A stretch of 47,668 nucleotides of DNA from Opitutia bacterium (GCA_002721705.1 PBLJ01000045.1:1-47668), one strand, 5' to 3'. Shown: positions 11,946 through 21,077, counted from the stretch's first letter. Numbers and translations: made by a program. Notes: a model not told the origin generated them from the sequence alone.

Positions 11946-13067
11946 ATGAGTAACTCGAAACAGACTGGTTTCGATTCCGTCGAGGAAGCCATTGAAGCAT
12001 GCGCCTCCGGTAAAATGGTAATCGTTACCGACGATGCCTCACGGGAAAACGAGGGCGATTTGGTGATGGCCGCCTCCAAAGTGTCCGCGGAAAGCCTGAA
12101 CCAGATGCTTTTGCACGGACGCGGCTTGATCTGCGTACCGTTGATGTCCAACCAATTGTCCCGGCTCGGTATCAACAGCATGGTTCCCAACAACCGGGAG
12201 GCTCATCGAACCGACTTCACGGTGTCGGTCGATGCCGCATCGGGTATATCAACTGGGATAAGCGCCTACGACCGGGCAACCACCATACGCATTTTGGCCG
12301 ATCCCAATGCCCGCTCCGAACAACTTGTTCAACCCGGCCACGTTTTCCCGCTGCGAGCGCGACCAGGCGGCGTATTGGAGCGCGCCGGCCACACCGAGGC
12401 GGCAGTTGACCTGGCATCGTTGGCGGGGCTTCATCCAAGCGGAGTGATTTGCGAGATCCTCAATGACGACGGCTCCATGGCGCGCCTGCCCGAATTGAAG
12501 CGATTCAAGAAGAAACATGGCCTCAAGCTAATCTCCATCGCATCCCTAATCGAATATCGGCACCAACGGGAACAATTGATCGAAAAGGAACTCGAAGCCC
12601 CTTTTCCATCAGCTTACGGCGAATTCACCCTCCATGTATTTCGGAGCGTGCTCGATGGAAGGCAGCACTTTGCATTGACCCTTGGCAAAATGAGTCGAAA
12701 GGAAACCCTTGTCAGGGTACAGACCGCAAACCCACTCAGCGAGGTGTTCCAAGCAAAGGGATTGAAGGGTCGTGAAGCCATCGAAACCTCTTTTGAAAAA
12801 ATCAACTTGGCGGGAAGCGGAGTGATTCTCTACATGCAGCCCAGGAAACCGATCTTCAACAACGCCGAAGGCAAAAGAAGCAAGAAAAAGGATGGCTTGG
12901 TAAAAATACCGTCACCCAAGATGGACTTTAGGGACCATGGCATCGGCGCTCAAATTCTCGCCAGCCTGGGACTTCGAAAAATCAGCTTGCTCACTCGCAG
13001 CAGGCGAAAAGTAGTGGGGCTCGAGGGGTACGGACTTGAAATCACGAAACGCATCCTGCTGCGTTGA
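11946..13067 (+). CDS. ribB: 3,4-dihydroxy-2-butanone 4-phosphate synthase with degenerate GTP cyclohydrolase II domain
   Basis: 373 residues from the ATG at 11946. The N-terminal half (about 1-210) is a full RibB: it converts ribulose 5-phosphate into the four-carbon riboflavin precursor. The metal- and substrate-binding motifs are intact (RENEGD at 33-38, HGRGLICVP, GISAYDRATTIR, HVFPLRARPGG, RAGHTEAAVDL). The C-terminal half has the length and strand pattern of RibA, but the zinc-binding cysteines are absent; the region that should carry them reads QTANPLSEVFQ. So this is a RibBA-shaped protein with only RibB activity expected. It heads a ribB-ribH-nusB run; ribH starts 12 bases after its stop. 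A functional RibA must be encoded elsewhere. Confidence 0.92.
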   Translation: MSNSKQTGFDSVEEAIEACASGKMVIVTDDASRENEGDLVMAASKVSAESLNQMLLHGRGLICVPLMSNQLSRLGINSMVPNNREAHRTDFTVSVDAASGISTGISAYDRATTIRILADPNARSEQLVQPGHVFPLRARPGGVLERAGHTEAAVDLASLAGLHPSGVICEILNDDGSMARLPELKRFKKKHGLKLISIASLIEYRHQREQLIEKELEAPFPSAYGEFTLHVFRSVLDGRQHFALTLGKMSRKETLVRVQTANPLSEVFQAKGLKGREAIETSFEKINLAGSGVILYMQPRKPIFNNAEGKRSKKKDGLVKIPSPKMDFRDHGIGAQILASLGLRKISLLTRSRRKVVGLEGYGLEITKRILLR

Positions 13068-13079
13068 CAAAAGCTAATA

Positions 13080-13562
13080 ATGAGCCTGGACAAGCCTAAA
13101 CCCAAAAACGGAGATGCATCGGCCTTGCGTGTAGCAGTGGTAGCGGCGCAGTACAACGAGAACCTGAGCGACAGGCTTCTGGCGTCCGTGCTCGAGCGCT
13201 TGCGGGATGCTGGAATAAGAAGCGACAACTTGGTCGTGGAGCGTGTTCCGGGGTCGCATGAGGTGCCTGCTGGGTTGTCTTTGTTGAGCGACGGCGACGC
13301 CTTCGATTGCCTGGTGGGTCTAGGGGTGGTGATCAAGGGAGACACCTCCCATCACAAGCTAGTCGGTGAAAGCGCTTCCTTTGGTTTGCAAAGCCTTGCC
13401 CAAGCTCATGGCGCTCCCGCGATCAACGGGATAGTGGTGGTGGATGACCCTATGCAGGCGGAATCGAGGGTGGGCTCTCAAATCGATCGTGGCGCGGAAT
13501 TCGCGGACGCAGCCATCACCATGGGATTGTTGCGAAACAAATGGAAAGCGAAGACACAATGA
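13080..13562 (+). CDS. ribH: 6,7-dimethyl-8-ribityllumazine synthase
   Basis: 160 residues, standard for RibH. It condenses the RibB product with 5-amino-6-ribitylaminouracil, the penultimate step of riboflavin synthesis, usually as an icosahedral or pentameric assembly. Visible motifs are AAQYNENLSD (substrate-binding start, residues 22-31), the VPGSHEVPAG loop (57-66), and KGDTSHHKLV with the catalytic histidine region at 91-92. The ending is typical. It follows ribB by 12 bases, and its stop codon overlaps the nusB start (ATGA), which indicates translational coupling. Confidence 0.96.
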   Translation: MSLDKPKPKNGDASALRVAVVAAQYNENLSDRLLASVLERLRDAGIRSDNLVVERVPGSHEVPAGLSLLSDGDAFDCLVGLGVVIKGDTSHHKLVGESASFGLQSLAQAHGAPAINGIVVVDDPMQAESRVGSQIDRGAEFADAAITMGLLRNKWKAKTQ

Positions 13563-14335
13563 GTGAAGAAGGAAAAGGCCGCGAAGCAGAGAAAAGGAAT
13601 TCACCCTCCCCTTGGAAGAAGTTGCCTTCAGCTGCAAAGAAGGACGAGGCGGTTTCGCCATGGAAGCAGCGATCTCCCTTGCCGGAAAAGGAAGACTCGG
13701 GGTTTCAGGAAGAAACGAACGTTACTCCCACGGAGGAGGCGGCCTCTCCATGGAAGCCGCGATCTCCCTTGCCGGAAAAAAAAGACTCTGGGTTTCAGGA
13801 AGAAACGAACGTTACTCCCACGGAGGAGAAGCAGGACCCTCCCGAGGAAGAAATCCTCGTCCCGGTGGAAGAGGAGGAAGATTCCACCGACGTCACCGCT
13901 GAATGGAGTCGACGAAGGCGCAACCGGGCAGTCGCCATACAATTCATTTACGCATGGTCAATTAACAAGCCGGATGACTTGCCCGACTCATTGGACGAGT
14001 TTTTCATCGAGCGGGAATTAAACCGCGACGAGTACGTTTTCGCCGAGGAATTGATCCACGGAGCCGTCTCGAAAATGGATGAAATCGACGCCCTCGTTCA
14101 AGAAACGGCTGAAAACTGGGAATTCGACAGGATCGCCAGGATCGACTTGGCCCTGCTCCGCCTGGGCATACACGAGTTACTGCATCGTCCGGACGTCCCT
14201 CCCGTTGTCGTAATCAATGAAATCATAGATCTCGGCAAAGCCTTTTCGGAAGAAAAGTCAAAGCGGTTCCTCAATGGTGTCCTAGACAAGGTTTTGGCGC
14301 AATTGGACCGACCGGCGCGAGAATCCTCCATGTAA
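13559..14335 (+). CDS. nusB: Transcription antitermination factor NusB with repeat-bearing N-terminal extension
   Basis: 258 residues; ordinary NusB is about 140. The ATG at 13559 overlaps the ribH stop (ATGA), supporting this start. The C-terminal ~135 residues form the all-helical NusB domain (RRRNRAVAIQFIYAW to NGVLDKVLAQLD, including DVPPVVVINEIIDLGKAFS), which binds boxA RNA and NusE/S10 in rRNA antitermination. The first ~115 residues are charged and probably disordered, with two 30-residue tandem copies containing SPW..RSPLPEK and ETNVTPTEE, plus a weaker third SPSPWKKLP. The ribH-nusB order is common in bacteria; the extension is not. Its role is unknown. Confidence 0.92.
   Translation: MSEEGKGREAEKRNSPSPWKKLPSAAKKDEAVSPWKQRSPLPEKEDSGFQEETNVTPTEEAASPWKPRSPLPEKKDSGFQEETNVTPTEEKQDPPEEEILVPVEEEEDSTDVTAEWSRRRRNRAVAIQFIYAWSINKPDDLPDSLDEFFIERELNRDEYVFAEELIHGAVSKMDEIDALVQETAENWEFDRIARIDLALLRLGIHELLHRPDVPPVVVINEIIDLGKAFSEEKSKRFLNGVLDKVLAQLDRPARESSM
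13658..13828 (+). repeat. Two 90-bp tandem copies inside nusB
   Basis: CCATGGAAGC begins at 13658 and again at 13748. Over about 81 bases per copy there are only a few mismatches, mostly silent or conservative. The period is 90 bases (30 codons), so the frame is kept. The near identity points to a recent duplication. Confidence 0.9.
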
Positions 14336-14359
14336 AGAGGTGCTGCAACCAGCCCCTCT
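14336..14359. terminator. Possible weak bidirectional terminator between convergent genes
   Basis: AGAGG-T-GCTG / CAGC-C-CCTCT form a 10-bp stem with one mismatch and a CAAC loop, directly after the nusB stop and 14 bases beyond the stop of the opposing FKBP gene. On the minus strand only a short TTT follows the stem, so efficiency is doubtful. Confidence 0.35.
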
Positions 14360-14373
14360 AACAGGGAGCGGGA

Positions 14374-15699
14374 TTACTTCCCGTCCTTACCCTCAGGCAA
14401 AGGTTTAGTCGCGTTTCCTTCAGTTTCCGAAGGCTTCTTGTCCGGCTGTAGTTGAGGGGTCGTGGCGTTTTGATCAGTGCCGGGACCGGGGTTCGGTTGC
14501 ATGTCGTTGGGGACAGGGGTGGGAACGGGCGCAGGTTTGGGAGGGGTTGGCGGCGGCAAGATACGCAGTAACTCGACTTCAATGACCAAAGCGGCGCCGG
14601 GTTCGACGGCGGGGGGCAAACCCTTTTCCCCGTAGGCTAGATCCGAAGGGATGAAAAATCTACGTTTGCCTCCGGTTTTCATCAACTGCAAGCCCTCGGT
14701 CAAACCCATGAGCAAAAAACCAGCTGAAAGCTGAGGTGAACTTACGGCCAAAACTTCCGGTTTGCCTCGCTCGACGGAAGAATTAAACAAATCGCCATCG
14801 ATGAGAGTACCGTGAAAATGGACCTCCACCCTGTCGTTCAACTGAGGCTTGGTTCCGTTGCCTTCCGTCAATATTTGGTATTGCAAGCCGCTGGCAGTGG
14901 AATTGACGTCTTGCTTGACCTTGTTCTCGGCAAGAAATCGGAGGTTTTTCTGAGCAAAGTTAATTTTGTCGCGCGTGGTGGCGCTTGCTTGTCGATCGAA
15001 TTGGGTCTTTCGGCTTTCAAGCTCTTTGGACAAATCCTCAAAAACCGGCAATTCATCCGCTTTCAATGCGCTTGCGGAACGTTCGTAAGCAGACTCATCG
15101 TCCTCGCTCAAAGCATTGATCCCTAGCAAATACCATGATTTCGCTCGAACGCTGGGCAGAAAGTCCATGTTCTCGGCAGCGCCGAGGAGCAGGGCTTTCC
15201 CTTGTTCAAAATCGCCTGACCTGATCAAGGAAACCCCATGTCCCAAAGTAGCGGAACCCAGCAAGGACTGGTGGGTTTCGATATTGGCAAGCAAGGGGAT
15301 CGCCTTGCTGAAATTCTCGGCCGCTTGGGAGAATTCTCCGTTGTGATATTGCACGTCAGCCGCCTCGTACAGAGCGATTCCCGCCAATACTTCGTTTGGA
15401 TATTTGACGGCAAACGCTTCCAAGGCCGTGACGTTTTGGTCTTGGGAGGCTTGACGGAATTCCATGCCCATGGCCCACTCGGCCTCCTCGTCGCTGGAGG
15501 CTTTCCAGCGGAAGAAAAAGAAAGCCACCAGCACGACGACTACTATTACCAGCATCAAGGGCAGGTATTTCTTGATCGTCTCGAGACCCGGGTCCTTGAG
15601 AGCCTCCTCCAAGGGAGCCCCCGTTGAATCTTCAAGAGGTTCCTTCGTCTCCTTTTCGTCCTCGGATCCGGAATCTTTCTTTTCGCTGTCTTCGCTCAT
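14374..15699 (-). CDS. Membrane-anchored TPR protein fused to an FKBP-type prolyl isomerase
   Basis: 441 residues. The order is: an acidic cytoplasmic N-terminus (1-43), a single membrane helix (about 46-64, ending FFFFRW), a helical TPR-like region resembling the YfgM ancillary SecYEG factor (about 70-220), and an FKBP domain (about 275-381, with VEVHFHGTLIDGDLFNSS, AYGEKGLPPAVEPGAALVIEVELL). A Pro-rich, probably disordered tail of 60 residues follows. FKBP domains catalyse peptidyl-prolyl cis-trans isomerisation. The predicted topology places TPR and FKBP outside the membrane, so a role in folding newly translocated proteins is a reasonable inference. It lies downstream of purU with a 79-base gap and is convergent with nusB. 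The FKBP signature tyrosine is replaced in part (VHFHG rather than VHYTG). Confidence 0.85.
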   Translation of the reverse strand: MSEDSEKKDSGSEDEKETKEPLEDSTGAPLEEALKDPGLETIKKYLPLMLVIVVVVLVAFFFFRWKASSDEEAEWAMGMEFRQASQDQNVTALEAFAVKYPNEVLAGIALYEAADVQYHNGEFSQAAENFSKAIPLLANIETHQSLLGSATLGHGVSLIRSGDFEQGKALLLGAAENMDFLPSVRAKSWYLLGINALSEDDESAYERSASALKADELPVFEDLSKELESRKTQFDRQASATTRDKINFAQKNLRFLAENKVKQDVNSTASGLQYQILTEGNGTKPQLNDRVEVHFHGTLIDGDLFNSSVERGKPEVLAVSSPQLSAGFLLMGLTEGLQLMKTGGKRRFFIPSDLAYGEKGLPPAVEPGAALVIEVELLRILPPPTPPKPAPVPTPVPNDMQPNPGPGTDQNATTPQLQPDKKPSETEGNATKPLPEGKDGK

Positions 15700-15778
15700 C
15701 TATCCAAAAGAGAGATAGTCGCTAAAAGGAGGGCAATTGTCAACGTCACGGCGCATGAGAAAGTGGAATGCCATGGAC

Positions 15779-16630
15779 TCAGTCGAAAACCACGGTTTTG
15801 TTTTGATACACCAGAATCCGGTTTTCCAGATGCCAGCGCACGGCGGTGGCCAAGACGATTTTCTCTAGGTCCTTGCCCTTGGCGACCAACCCCGGCACGT
15901 CGTTGCGATGACTAACCCGAGCGACGTCCTGAGCAATGATAGGTCCTTGGTCGAGTTCCGGGGTGACGTAATGAGCGGTGGCTCCGATGATTTTCACGCC
16001 ACGCTGGTAAGCTTGATGATAGGGCTTGGCTCCGGCGAAAGAGGGCAAAAAGGAATGATGTATATTGATGACTGGGCATTCGATTGCCCCGAGAAACTCG
16101 CTGGAAAGAACCTGCATGTAACGAGCCAGCACCAAGAGCCCTGCGTCATGTTCGCGACAGAAGGCCAATTGACGGCTCTCGGCTTCGCGCTTGTTTTCCT
16201 TGTCCACCGGAACGTGTAGGAAAGGCAGGTTGTAATTTCCCGCAACATCCGCCAAATCGGCATGATTCGAGACGACACCGCGGATTTCACCATGCAGCTC
16301 GCCCGCCTTGCCACGAAGAGCGAGATCATGAAAGCAATGATCCGCCTTGGATACCATGAGAACGATGCCCGGTCGAACACCGGATGGAACCACCCGCACG
16401 GTCATTCCTAGATCAGCCGTGGCCATGGCCACGAAAGCCTCGGCCGCGCCAGCCGGATCTTCGGGATGATCCCATTCAACGCGTTGGAAGAACACGTTGG
16501 CTTCGCGATCCAAGTGCTGGTCTGCATGCAGAACGTTCCCACCGTTGTCGTGGATCCATCCGGCAACGCGAGCAACGATACCCTTTTTGTCAGGGCCATG
16601 GAGAAGGGCAACGAAACTGGCCGATTCCAT
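15779..16630 (-). CDS. purU: Formyltetrahydrofolate deformylase PurU
   Basis: 283 residues, typical for PurU. It hydrolyses 10-formyl-THF to THF and formate, balancing one-carbon pools and supplying formate to PurT-type purine synthesis. An N-terminal ACT domain (about 4-80, LHGPDKKGIVARVAG) is followed by a formyltransferase fold with the catalytic triad N189, H191 (INIHHSFLPSF) and D227 (TPELDQGPI). ACT domains often sense amino acids such as glycine and methionine; this is family knowledge. The gene begins 13 bases after carB ends on the same strand, so carB-purU is likely one transcript. Confidence 0.95.
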   Translation of the reverse strand: MESASFVALLHGPDKKGIVARVAGWIHDNGGNVLHADQHLDREANVFFQRVEWDHPEDPAGAAEAFVAMATADLGMTVRVVPSGVRPGIVLMVSKADHCFHDLALRGKAGELHGEIRGVVSNHADLADVAGNYNLPFLHVPVDKENKREAESRQLAFCREHDAGLLVLARYMQVLSSEFLGAIECPVINIHHSFLPSFAGAKPYHQAYQRGVKIIGATAHYVTPELDQGPIIAQDVARVSHRNDVPGLVAKGKDLEKIVLATAVRWHLENRILVYQNKTVVFD

Positions 16631-16643
16631 CGCGAAAAGGAAT

Positions 16644-19600
16644 TCAGCTTTGCAAGGAAGCCGCGTAGGCTTGAAGGGAACGCACCTCGAAATCCTTTTC
16701 GCGGAGCGATCGAATGCCGTCCAGCGCAGCCGATGCCGAGCCCATGGTGGTAATTACCGGCACACCATGCAAGATGGCCTCCGTACGGATCACGTTCTCG
16801 TCGCGCCTAGGAGTCATGCCTTGAGGAGTATTGATTACCATGTGGATTTTTTCGTTCTTGATCATGTCCACGACGTTGGGACGACCTTCGCTGAGGCGAA
16901 AAAGCTTCTCTACCTGAATGCCATTTTTCTTGAGGAGGGCAGCCGTGCCTTCCGTTGAAAAAAGTTGAAAGCCAAGTTCTGAAAGGCCGCGGGCTATGCC
17001 TACTGCCTCCTCCTTGTCATAGTCGCGAACACTGAGAAATACGTTTCCTTCGCTGGGCAAGGCTGGCTTTGCCGCCATCTGAGTCTTGGCGAATGCGATG
17101 CCGAAATCGGCGTCCATCCCCATCACTTCGCCCGTGCTCCGCATCTCGGGCGAAAGGACAATGGTACACCCGGGAAAACGGTTGAAAGGGAAAACCGATT
17201 CCTTGATCGCCCAATGGTCGGGGATAATCTCCTCGGTAAAGCCCAAGTCCTTCAACTTGGAGCCCGCCATGACGAGCGCGGCCAATTTCGCCAAGGGTAC
17301 GCCGATCGACTTGCTCACGAAAGGGATCGTGCGAGACGCTCTCGGGTTGACCTCGAGCACGTAAAGCTCTCCATCCTTGATTGCAAACTGCACGTTCATG
17401 AGGCCTATCACCGAAAGGGCCTCGGCCAAGGCATGGCTTGCTTGACGAACGGTTTCGATCATCTCCTCGGGCAAGTCGTGGGGAGGCAGCGCCATGGCGG
17501 CGTCGCCACTGTGCACACCGGCAAACTCGATGTGTTGCAACATGCCGCCTACTACGGAGGTCTCACCATCGGAAATACAATCGACGTCCAGTTCCACCGC
17601 ATCTTCGAGGAACTTGTCCAGAAGCACGGGCTTACCCGGCGCTACCGCGAAGGCCTCGTTGACCACCTCGCCCAGCTCCTTTTCGTCGTAGACGATGAAC
17701 ATGCCGCGACCGCCCAGGACAAAGGATGGTCTAAGAAGAATTGGGTATCCGATGCGCTCGGCGGCATCCCGCGCCTCCTCGGGTTCGAGAGCGGTTTCAT
17801 TGACGGGTTGACGCAAGCCAAGACCGTCGAGTATGCCCTTGAACTTCTCACGATCCTCGGCCAAGTCGATGCTTTCCGGTGAAGTACCAATGACGTTCAC
17901 CCCATTGGCCTTGAGTCCCGCAGCCAAGTTGAGAGGAGTCTGCCCCCCGAACTGCACGATGGCCCCGTGGCAATTTTCCTGATGATAAATTTGCAGGACG
18001 TCCTCCAGCGTGAGTGGCTCGAAATAGAGCCGGTCCGAAACGTCGTAGTCAGTCGAGACGGTCTCGGGATTCGAATTCACCATGACTGTTTCATAACCTG
18101 CCTCGGACAACGCAAACGAGGCATGAACGCAACAGTAGTCGAACTCGATTCCTTGGCCGATGCGATTGGGCCCGCCGCCCAAAATCATGATCTTCTTCTT
18201 GTCCGATTGGGCGATCTCGTTCTCGTCGCCATAGGAAGAATAATAGTAGGGTGTTTCCGCCGCAAACTCCGCAGCGCAGGTATCGACGAGGCGAAAGGTA
18301 GTGCGTATGCCTGCTGTCTCCCTGCGTTCCAAGACTTCCTGCAAACCAACCTTCCAGAAGTCAGCTAATTGGCGGTCGGAAAATCCCTCCTCCTTGGCCA
18401 AGCGAAGCGATTCGTCCTCGATGGTTGAAAGAGAGGCATTTCGCAGCTCTTGCTCCCGTTGAAAGATAGACTCCAATTGCTGGGTGAACCAGAGGTCTAT
18501 GGCGGACGCCTCCGTGACGTCTTGCGCGGAAAAGCCGGCATCGAAGGCTTTATGCAGGAATAGAGGACGTTCCGCCGATGGGCGGGCAAGCCCGGCTCGC
18601 AACTCGGACTTATCGAGCTTCTCGTCGGCCAGTGAACCCGACTCAAAGCCACGAAGTCCGATTTCCAGAGACCGCAAGGCTTTCTGGAAAGATTCCTTGA
18701 AGGTTCTCCCAATCGCCATGGCCTCGCCAACCGACTTCATCGCTGAGGTAAGGGTGGAATCGGATTGAGGAAACTTCTCGAAGGTGAAGCGTGGTATCTT
18801 GGTTACCACGTAATCAATGGCCGGCTCGAAACTGGCCGGAGTCTCCTGGGTAACGTCGTTGGGCAATTCGTCGAGGGCATAACCCACGGCCAATTTGGCG
18901 GCGATCTTGGCGATGGGGAACCCGGTGGCCTTCGAGGCGAGGGCCGAACTACGGGAAACTCTGGGATTCATCTCGATGACCACCATACGGCCCGTCCGTG
19001 GATCTGTCGCGAACTGGATGTTGCTTCCGCCGGTTTCCACACCGATTTCGCGGATACAGGCAAAGGAAGCATCGCGCATCAGCTGGTATTCCTTGTCCGA
19101 CAGGGTCATGGCCGGGGCCACGGTGATTGAATCGCCGGTGTGGACCCCCATGGGATCAAAGTTCTCGATGGAGCAAATCACCACGCACTGATCCTTGTGA
19201 TCACGCATCACTTCCATCTCGTATTCCTTCCAGCCCACGAGGCATTCCTCGATCAGGACTTGGGTGGACGGAGAAGCCTCCAGTCCAGCCGTCACAATAT
19301 CGTCGAACTCCTCCTTGTTGTAGGCGATCCCTCCGCCAGTACCTCCCAAGGTGAAACTGGGACGAATGATGTAGGGATAGTCCCCCACCCCTTCAATTCC
19401 ATCACGGGCCTCTTCCAGCGAATGCACGGTGATCGATCGCGGCATGTCCAAGCCAATGCTGGTCATGGCAGCCTTGAACAAGGCGCGGTCCTCCCCCTTC
19501 TCAATTGCAGCCGGCTTGGCGCCAAGCATTTCAACCCCATGCTCCTCGAGGATTCCCGCCCGGTACAAGTCAAGGGAAAGGTTAAGCCCCGTCTGTCCGC

Positions 19601-19871
19601 CCAAGGTGGGTAACAAGGCATCGGGCTTTTCCTTGGCGATGATTTTCGTCACCGCTTCAACGGTTAGCGGCTCGACGTAAGTGACGTCGGCGAACTCCGG
19701 GTCCGTCATGATGGTCGCCGGATTGCTGTTGACCAAGGCGATGCGATACCCCTCCTCGCGCAGGGCTTTGCAAGCCTGCGTTCCGCTATAGTCGAATTCA
19801 CAGGCCTGGCCGATGATGATAGGGCCGGAACCTATGATAAGGATGCTCTCGATATCAGTGCGTTTTGGCAT
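16644..19871 (-). CDS. carB: Carbamoyl-phosphate synthase large subunit
   Basis: 1075 residues, full family length. It makes carbamoyl phosphate from bicarbonate, ATP and ammonia delivered by the CarA glutaminase, feeding pyrimidine and arginine synthesis. The two homologous ATP-grasp halves are visible: an N-terminal pre-ATP domain ([18 protein letters not shown]), the first ATP-grasp region (FTLGGTGGG), and the repeated set in the second half ([24 protein letters not shown]). A C-terminal MGS-like allosteric domain (about 935-1075, [13 protein letters not shown]) follows. carA is not in the window. A strong hairpin terminator lies about 20 bases upstream of the ATG, which leaves little room for a private promoter. 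Confidence 0.97.
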   Translation of the reverse strand: MPKRTDIESILIIGSGPIIIGQACEFDYSGTQACKALREEGYRIALVNSNPATIMTDPEFADVTYVEPLTVEAVTKIIAKEKPDALLPTLGGQTGLNLSLDLYRAGILEEHGVEMLGAKPAAIEKGEDRALFKAAMTSIGLDMPRSITVHSLEEARDGIEGVGDYPYIIRPSFTLGGTGGGIAYNKEEFDDIVTAGLEASPSTQVLIEECLVGWKEYEMEVMRDHKDQCVVICSIENFDPMGVHTGDSITVAPAMTLSDKEYQLMRDASFACIREIGVETGGSNIQFATDPRTGRMVVIEMNPRVSRSSALASKATGFPIAKIAAKLAVGYALDELPNDVTQETPASFEPAIDYVVTKIPRFTFEKFPQSDSTLTSAMKSVGEAMAIGRTFKESFQKALRSLEIGLRGFESGSLADEKLDKSELRAGLARPSAERPLFLHKAFDAGFSAQDVTEASAIDLWFTQQLESIFQREQELRNASLSTIEDESLRLAKEEGFSDRQLADFWKVGLQEVLERRETAGIRTTFRLVDTCAAEFAAETPYYYSSYGDENEIAQSDKKKIMILGGGPNRIGQGIEFDYCCVHASFALSEAGYETVMVNSNPETVSTDYDVSDRLYFEPLTLEDVLQIYHQENCHGAIVQFGGQTPLNLAAGLKANGVNVIGTSPESIDLAEDREKFKGILDGLGLRQPVNETALEPEEARDAAERIGYPILLRPSFVLGGRGMFIVYDEKELGEVVNEAFAVAPGKPVLLDKFLEDAVELDVDCISDGETSVVGGMLQHIEFAGVHSGDAAMALPPHDLPEEMIETVRQASHALAEALSVIGLMNVQFAIKDGELYVLEVNPRASRTIPFVSKSIGVPLAKLAALVMAGSKLKDLGFTEEIIPDHWAIKESVFPFNRFPGCTIVLSPEMRSTGEVMGMDADFGIAFAKTQMAAKPALPSEGNVFLSVRDYDKEEAVGIARGLSELGFQLFSTEGTAALLKKNGIQVEKLFRLSEGRPNVVDMIKNEKIHMVINTPQGMTPRRDENVIRTEAILHGVPVITTMGSASAALDGIRSLREKDFEVRSLQAYAASLQS

Positions 19872-19890
19872 TTATGGAAATCTCTTCACA

Positions 19891-19923
19891 AAAAAGAGGC
19901 TCCCCGTGGCGGGGAGCCTCTTT
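19891..19923 (-). terminator. Strong hairpin terminator just upstream of carB
   Basis: GAGGCTCCCC / GGGGAGCCTC pair perfectly around a 5-base loop, extended by A/T pairs on both sides. On the minus strand a run of T follows the stem. It lies 36 bases beyond the stop of the CCGNC gene and about 20 bases before the carB ATG, with GAAGAGA as the possible carB ribosome-binding site after the T-run. Confidence 0.85.
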
Positions 19924-19958
19924 ACTGAAATTAATCAAGCAAAAGCAAAGTTCGACAG

Positions 19959-20294
19959 CTACTTGGCTTTGTACTTGCCTTGGCAATTGCCGCAACAGAA
20001 GCCGACGGTAACTGTTTTCTTGATGCCCTTGCCACTGAATGGGCAAGCCTTGTTCACGGTGTCGCCGTCCTTGTTGTCCAGTTCGACCTTGGCAAGGTTG
20101 CCCTTTACGTCCTTGGCGAACTTCTTGGCGCAATTGCCGCAACAAACACCCACCGATATGGTTTTTTCGGCGTTAATCGCCTTGCCACTTACGGGGCACT
20201 TGTCATTGGCCGGCTCTGGTGCTTTTTTCGCGGCGAACGCGAAGGAGCCCAGCCCCATAAGGGTGGCTACACTAATGGCTAAAATCTTTTTCAT
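19959..20294 (-). CDS. Small secreted protein with two CPxSGK...CCGNC units
   Basis: 111 residues from the ATG at 20294, chosen because AAGGA lies about eight bases upstream and a signal peptide (residues 1-21, cleavage after AFA) starts there. The mature protein has two copies of one unit: CP(V/F)SGK.I, then VG(V/F)CCGNC and a lysine-rich end. The cysteines are C33, C51, C52, C55 and C84, C100, C101, C104. The repeated four-cysteine pattern suggests metal binding or disulfides outside the cytoplasm; this is inference. Related single or double CCGNC proteins are, from memory, common in Verrucomicrobiota and Planctomycetota without an assigned function. It has its own likely promoter and terminator and so is a single-gene unit. 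Confidence 0.85.
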   Translation of the reverse strand: MKKILAISVATLMGLGSFAFAAKKAPEPANDKCPVSGKAINAEKTISVGVCCGNCAKKFAKDVKGNLAKVELDNKDGDTVNKACPFSGKGIKKTVTVGFCCGNCQGKYKAK

Positions 20295-20341
20295 GGTTAT
20301 ATCCTTATTGGTTACGAGTAAAACAACGAGTTTCTGAACAA

Positions 20342-20370
20342 AGTATTGAACGTTTAGTCTCAATCTTCAA
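20342..20370 (-). promoter_or_regulatory. Candidate promoter for the CCGNC gene
   Basis: On the minus strand TTGAAG (20365-20370), a 17-base gap, and AATACT (20342-20347). Each box matches 4 of 6 consensus bases. The predicted start is about 40 bases upstream of the ATG at 20294. TTGACT overlaps slightly further upstream (20370-20375). Confidence 0.4.
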
Positions 20371-20411
20371 GTCAAAACCCATGCCCAACGTGTCTTTTAG
20401 AAAGAGAGGCA

Positions 20412-21077
20412 TCAGGCAATGGGAGGAAGGGCTTCTCCACCGACGGCTTGGGCAATGGCCTTGGGAATGGATGTTTCACCGGAAAGGATCTGTATCGTCT
20501 TGCCGACCGAAGAGTGGTTCTCGAGAACGGCGATGATGGTTTCGGCAAGGTCTTCGCGAGAAACCTCCCCTCGTCGGCCCAAGTCCTCCGCAGCGTCGAT
20601 TCGTCCCGTTCCGGGTGAATCGGTGAGGTGCCCGGGAGCGAGAACGACGTAATCGAGACCGCTTTCGCGAAGCTTCTCGTCGGCGACGCCCTTGGCCCTG
20701 TAGTAATGTTGAATGCGATCCGATTCACTGTGTGGATCCGAACCTATGGCGCTGATCATGACGAAGCGGCGGACACCGGCCTTCGCGCAATCCTCGATCA
20801 AGCGGATGGCGGCGTTTTGGTCGACGTCCACGGTTTTGTCTGGACCGGTGGCGGAGCCGGATCCCGCGCTAAAGACGACCCCATCCATCCCAGGTAAAAA
20901 GGAGGCCACTCCATCCTCGAGGTCACCTACCACGGAGGGAACCCCGAGGGCGGTGAATTTAATTTGCTGGCGTTGGTCTCTGATAAGGGCGACTGGAGAA
21001 AAATTACCATGACCCCATAATTTCCCGCACAAAAGGGTACCGACCTTGCCATTGGCTCCCGCCACGAGGATTTTCAT
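20412..21077 (-). CDS. NAD(P)-binding atypical SDR (NmrA/YwnB-like)
   Basis: 221 residues. A Rossmann fold with the glycine-rich turn GANGKVG at residues 7-13, an internal DLEDG acidic patch, and VMISAIGSD and LAPGHLTD as in atypical short-chain dehydrogenases of the NAD(P)H-binding (SDR a5) group. Members act as flavin or quinone reductases, or as redox sensors without catalysis, so the substrate is not predictable. It starts 7 bases after the PQQ-type propeller gene ends and is likely its operon partner. No membrane segment is seen. Confidence 0.85.
   Translation of the reverse strand: MKILVAGANGKVGTLLCGKLWGHGNFSPVALIRDQRQQIKFTALGVPSVVGDLEDGVASFLPGMDGVVFSAGSGSATGPDKTVDVDQNAAIRLIEDCAKAGVRRFVMISAIGSDPHSESDRIQHYYRAKGVADEKLRESGLDYVVLAPGHLTDSPGTGRIDAAEDLGRRGEVSREDLAETIIAVLENHSSVGKTIQILSGETSIPKAIAQAVGGEALPPIA

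Noticed and set aside
11946..13067. Frameshift or truncation in the GTP cyclohydrolase II half
   Set aside because: The frame is intact over the normal length; residues are substituted rather than lost, as in RibBX-type proteins.
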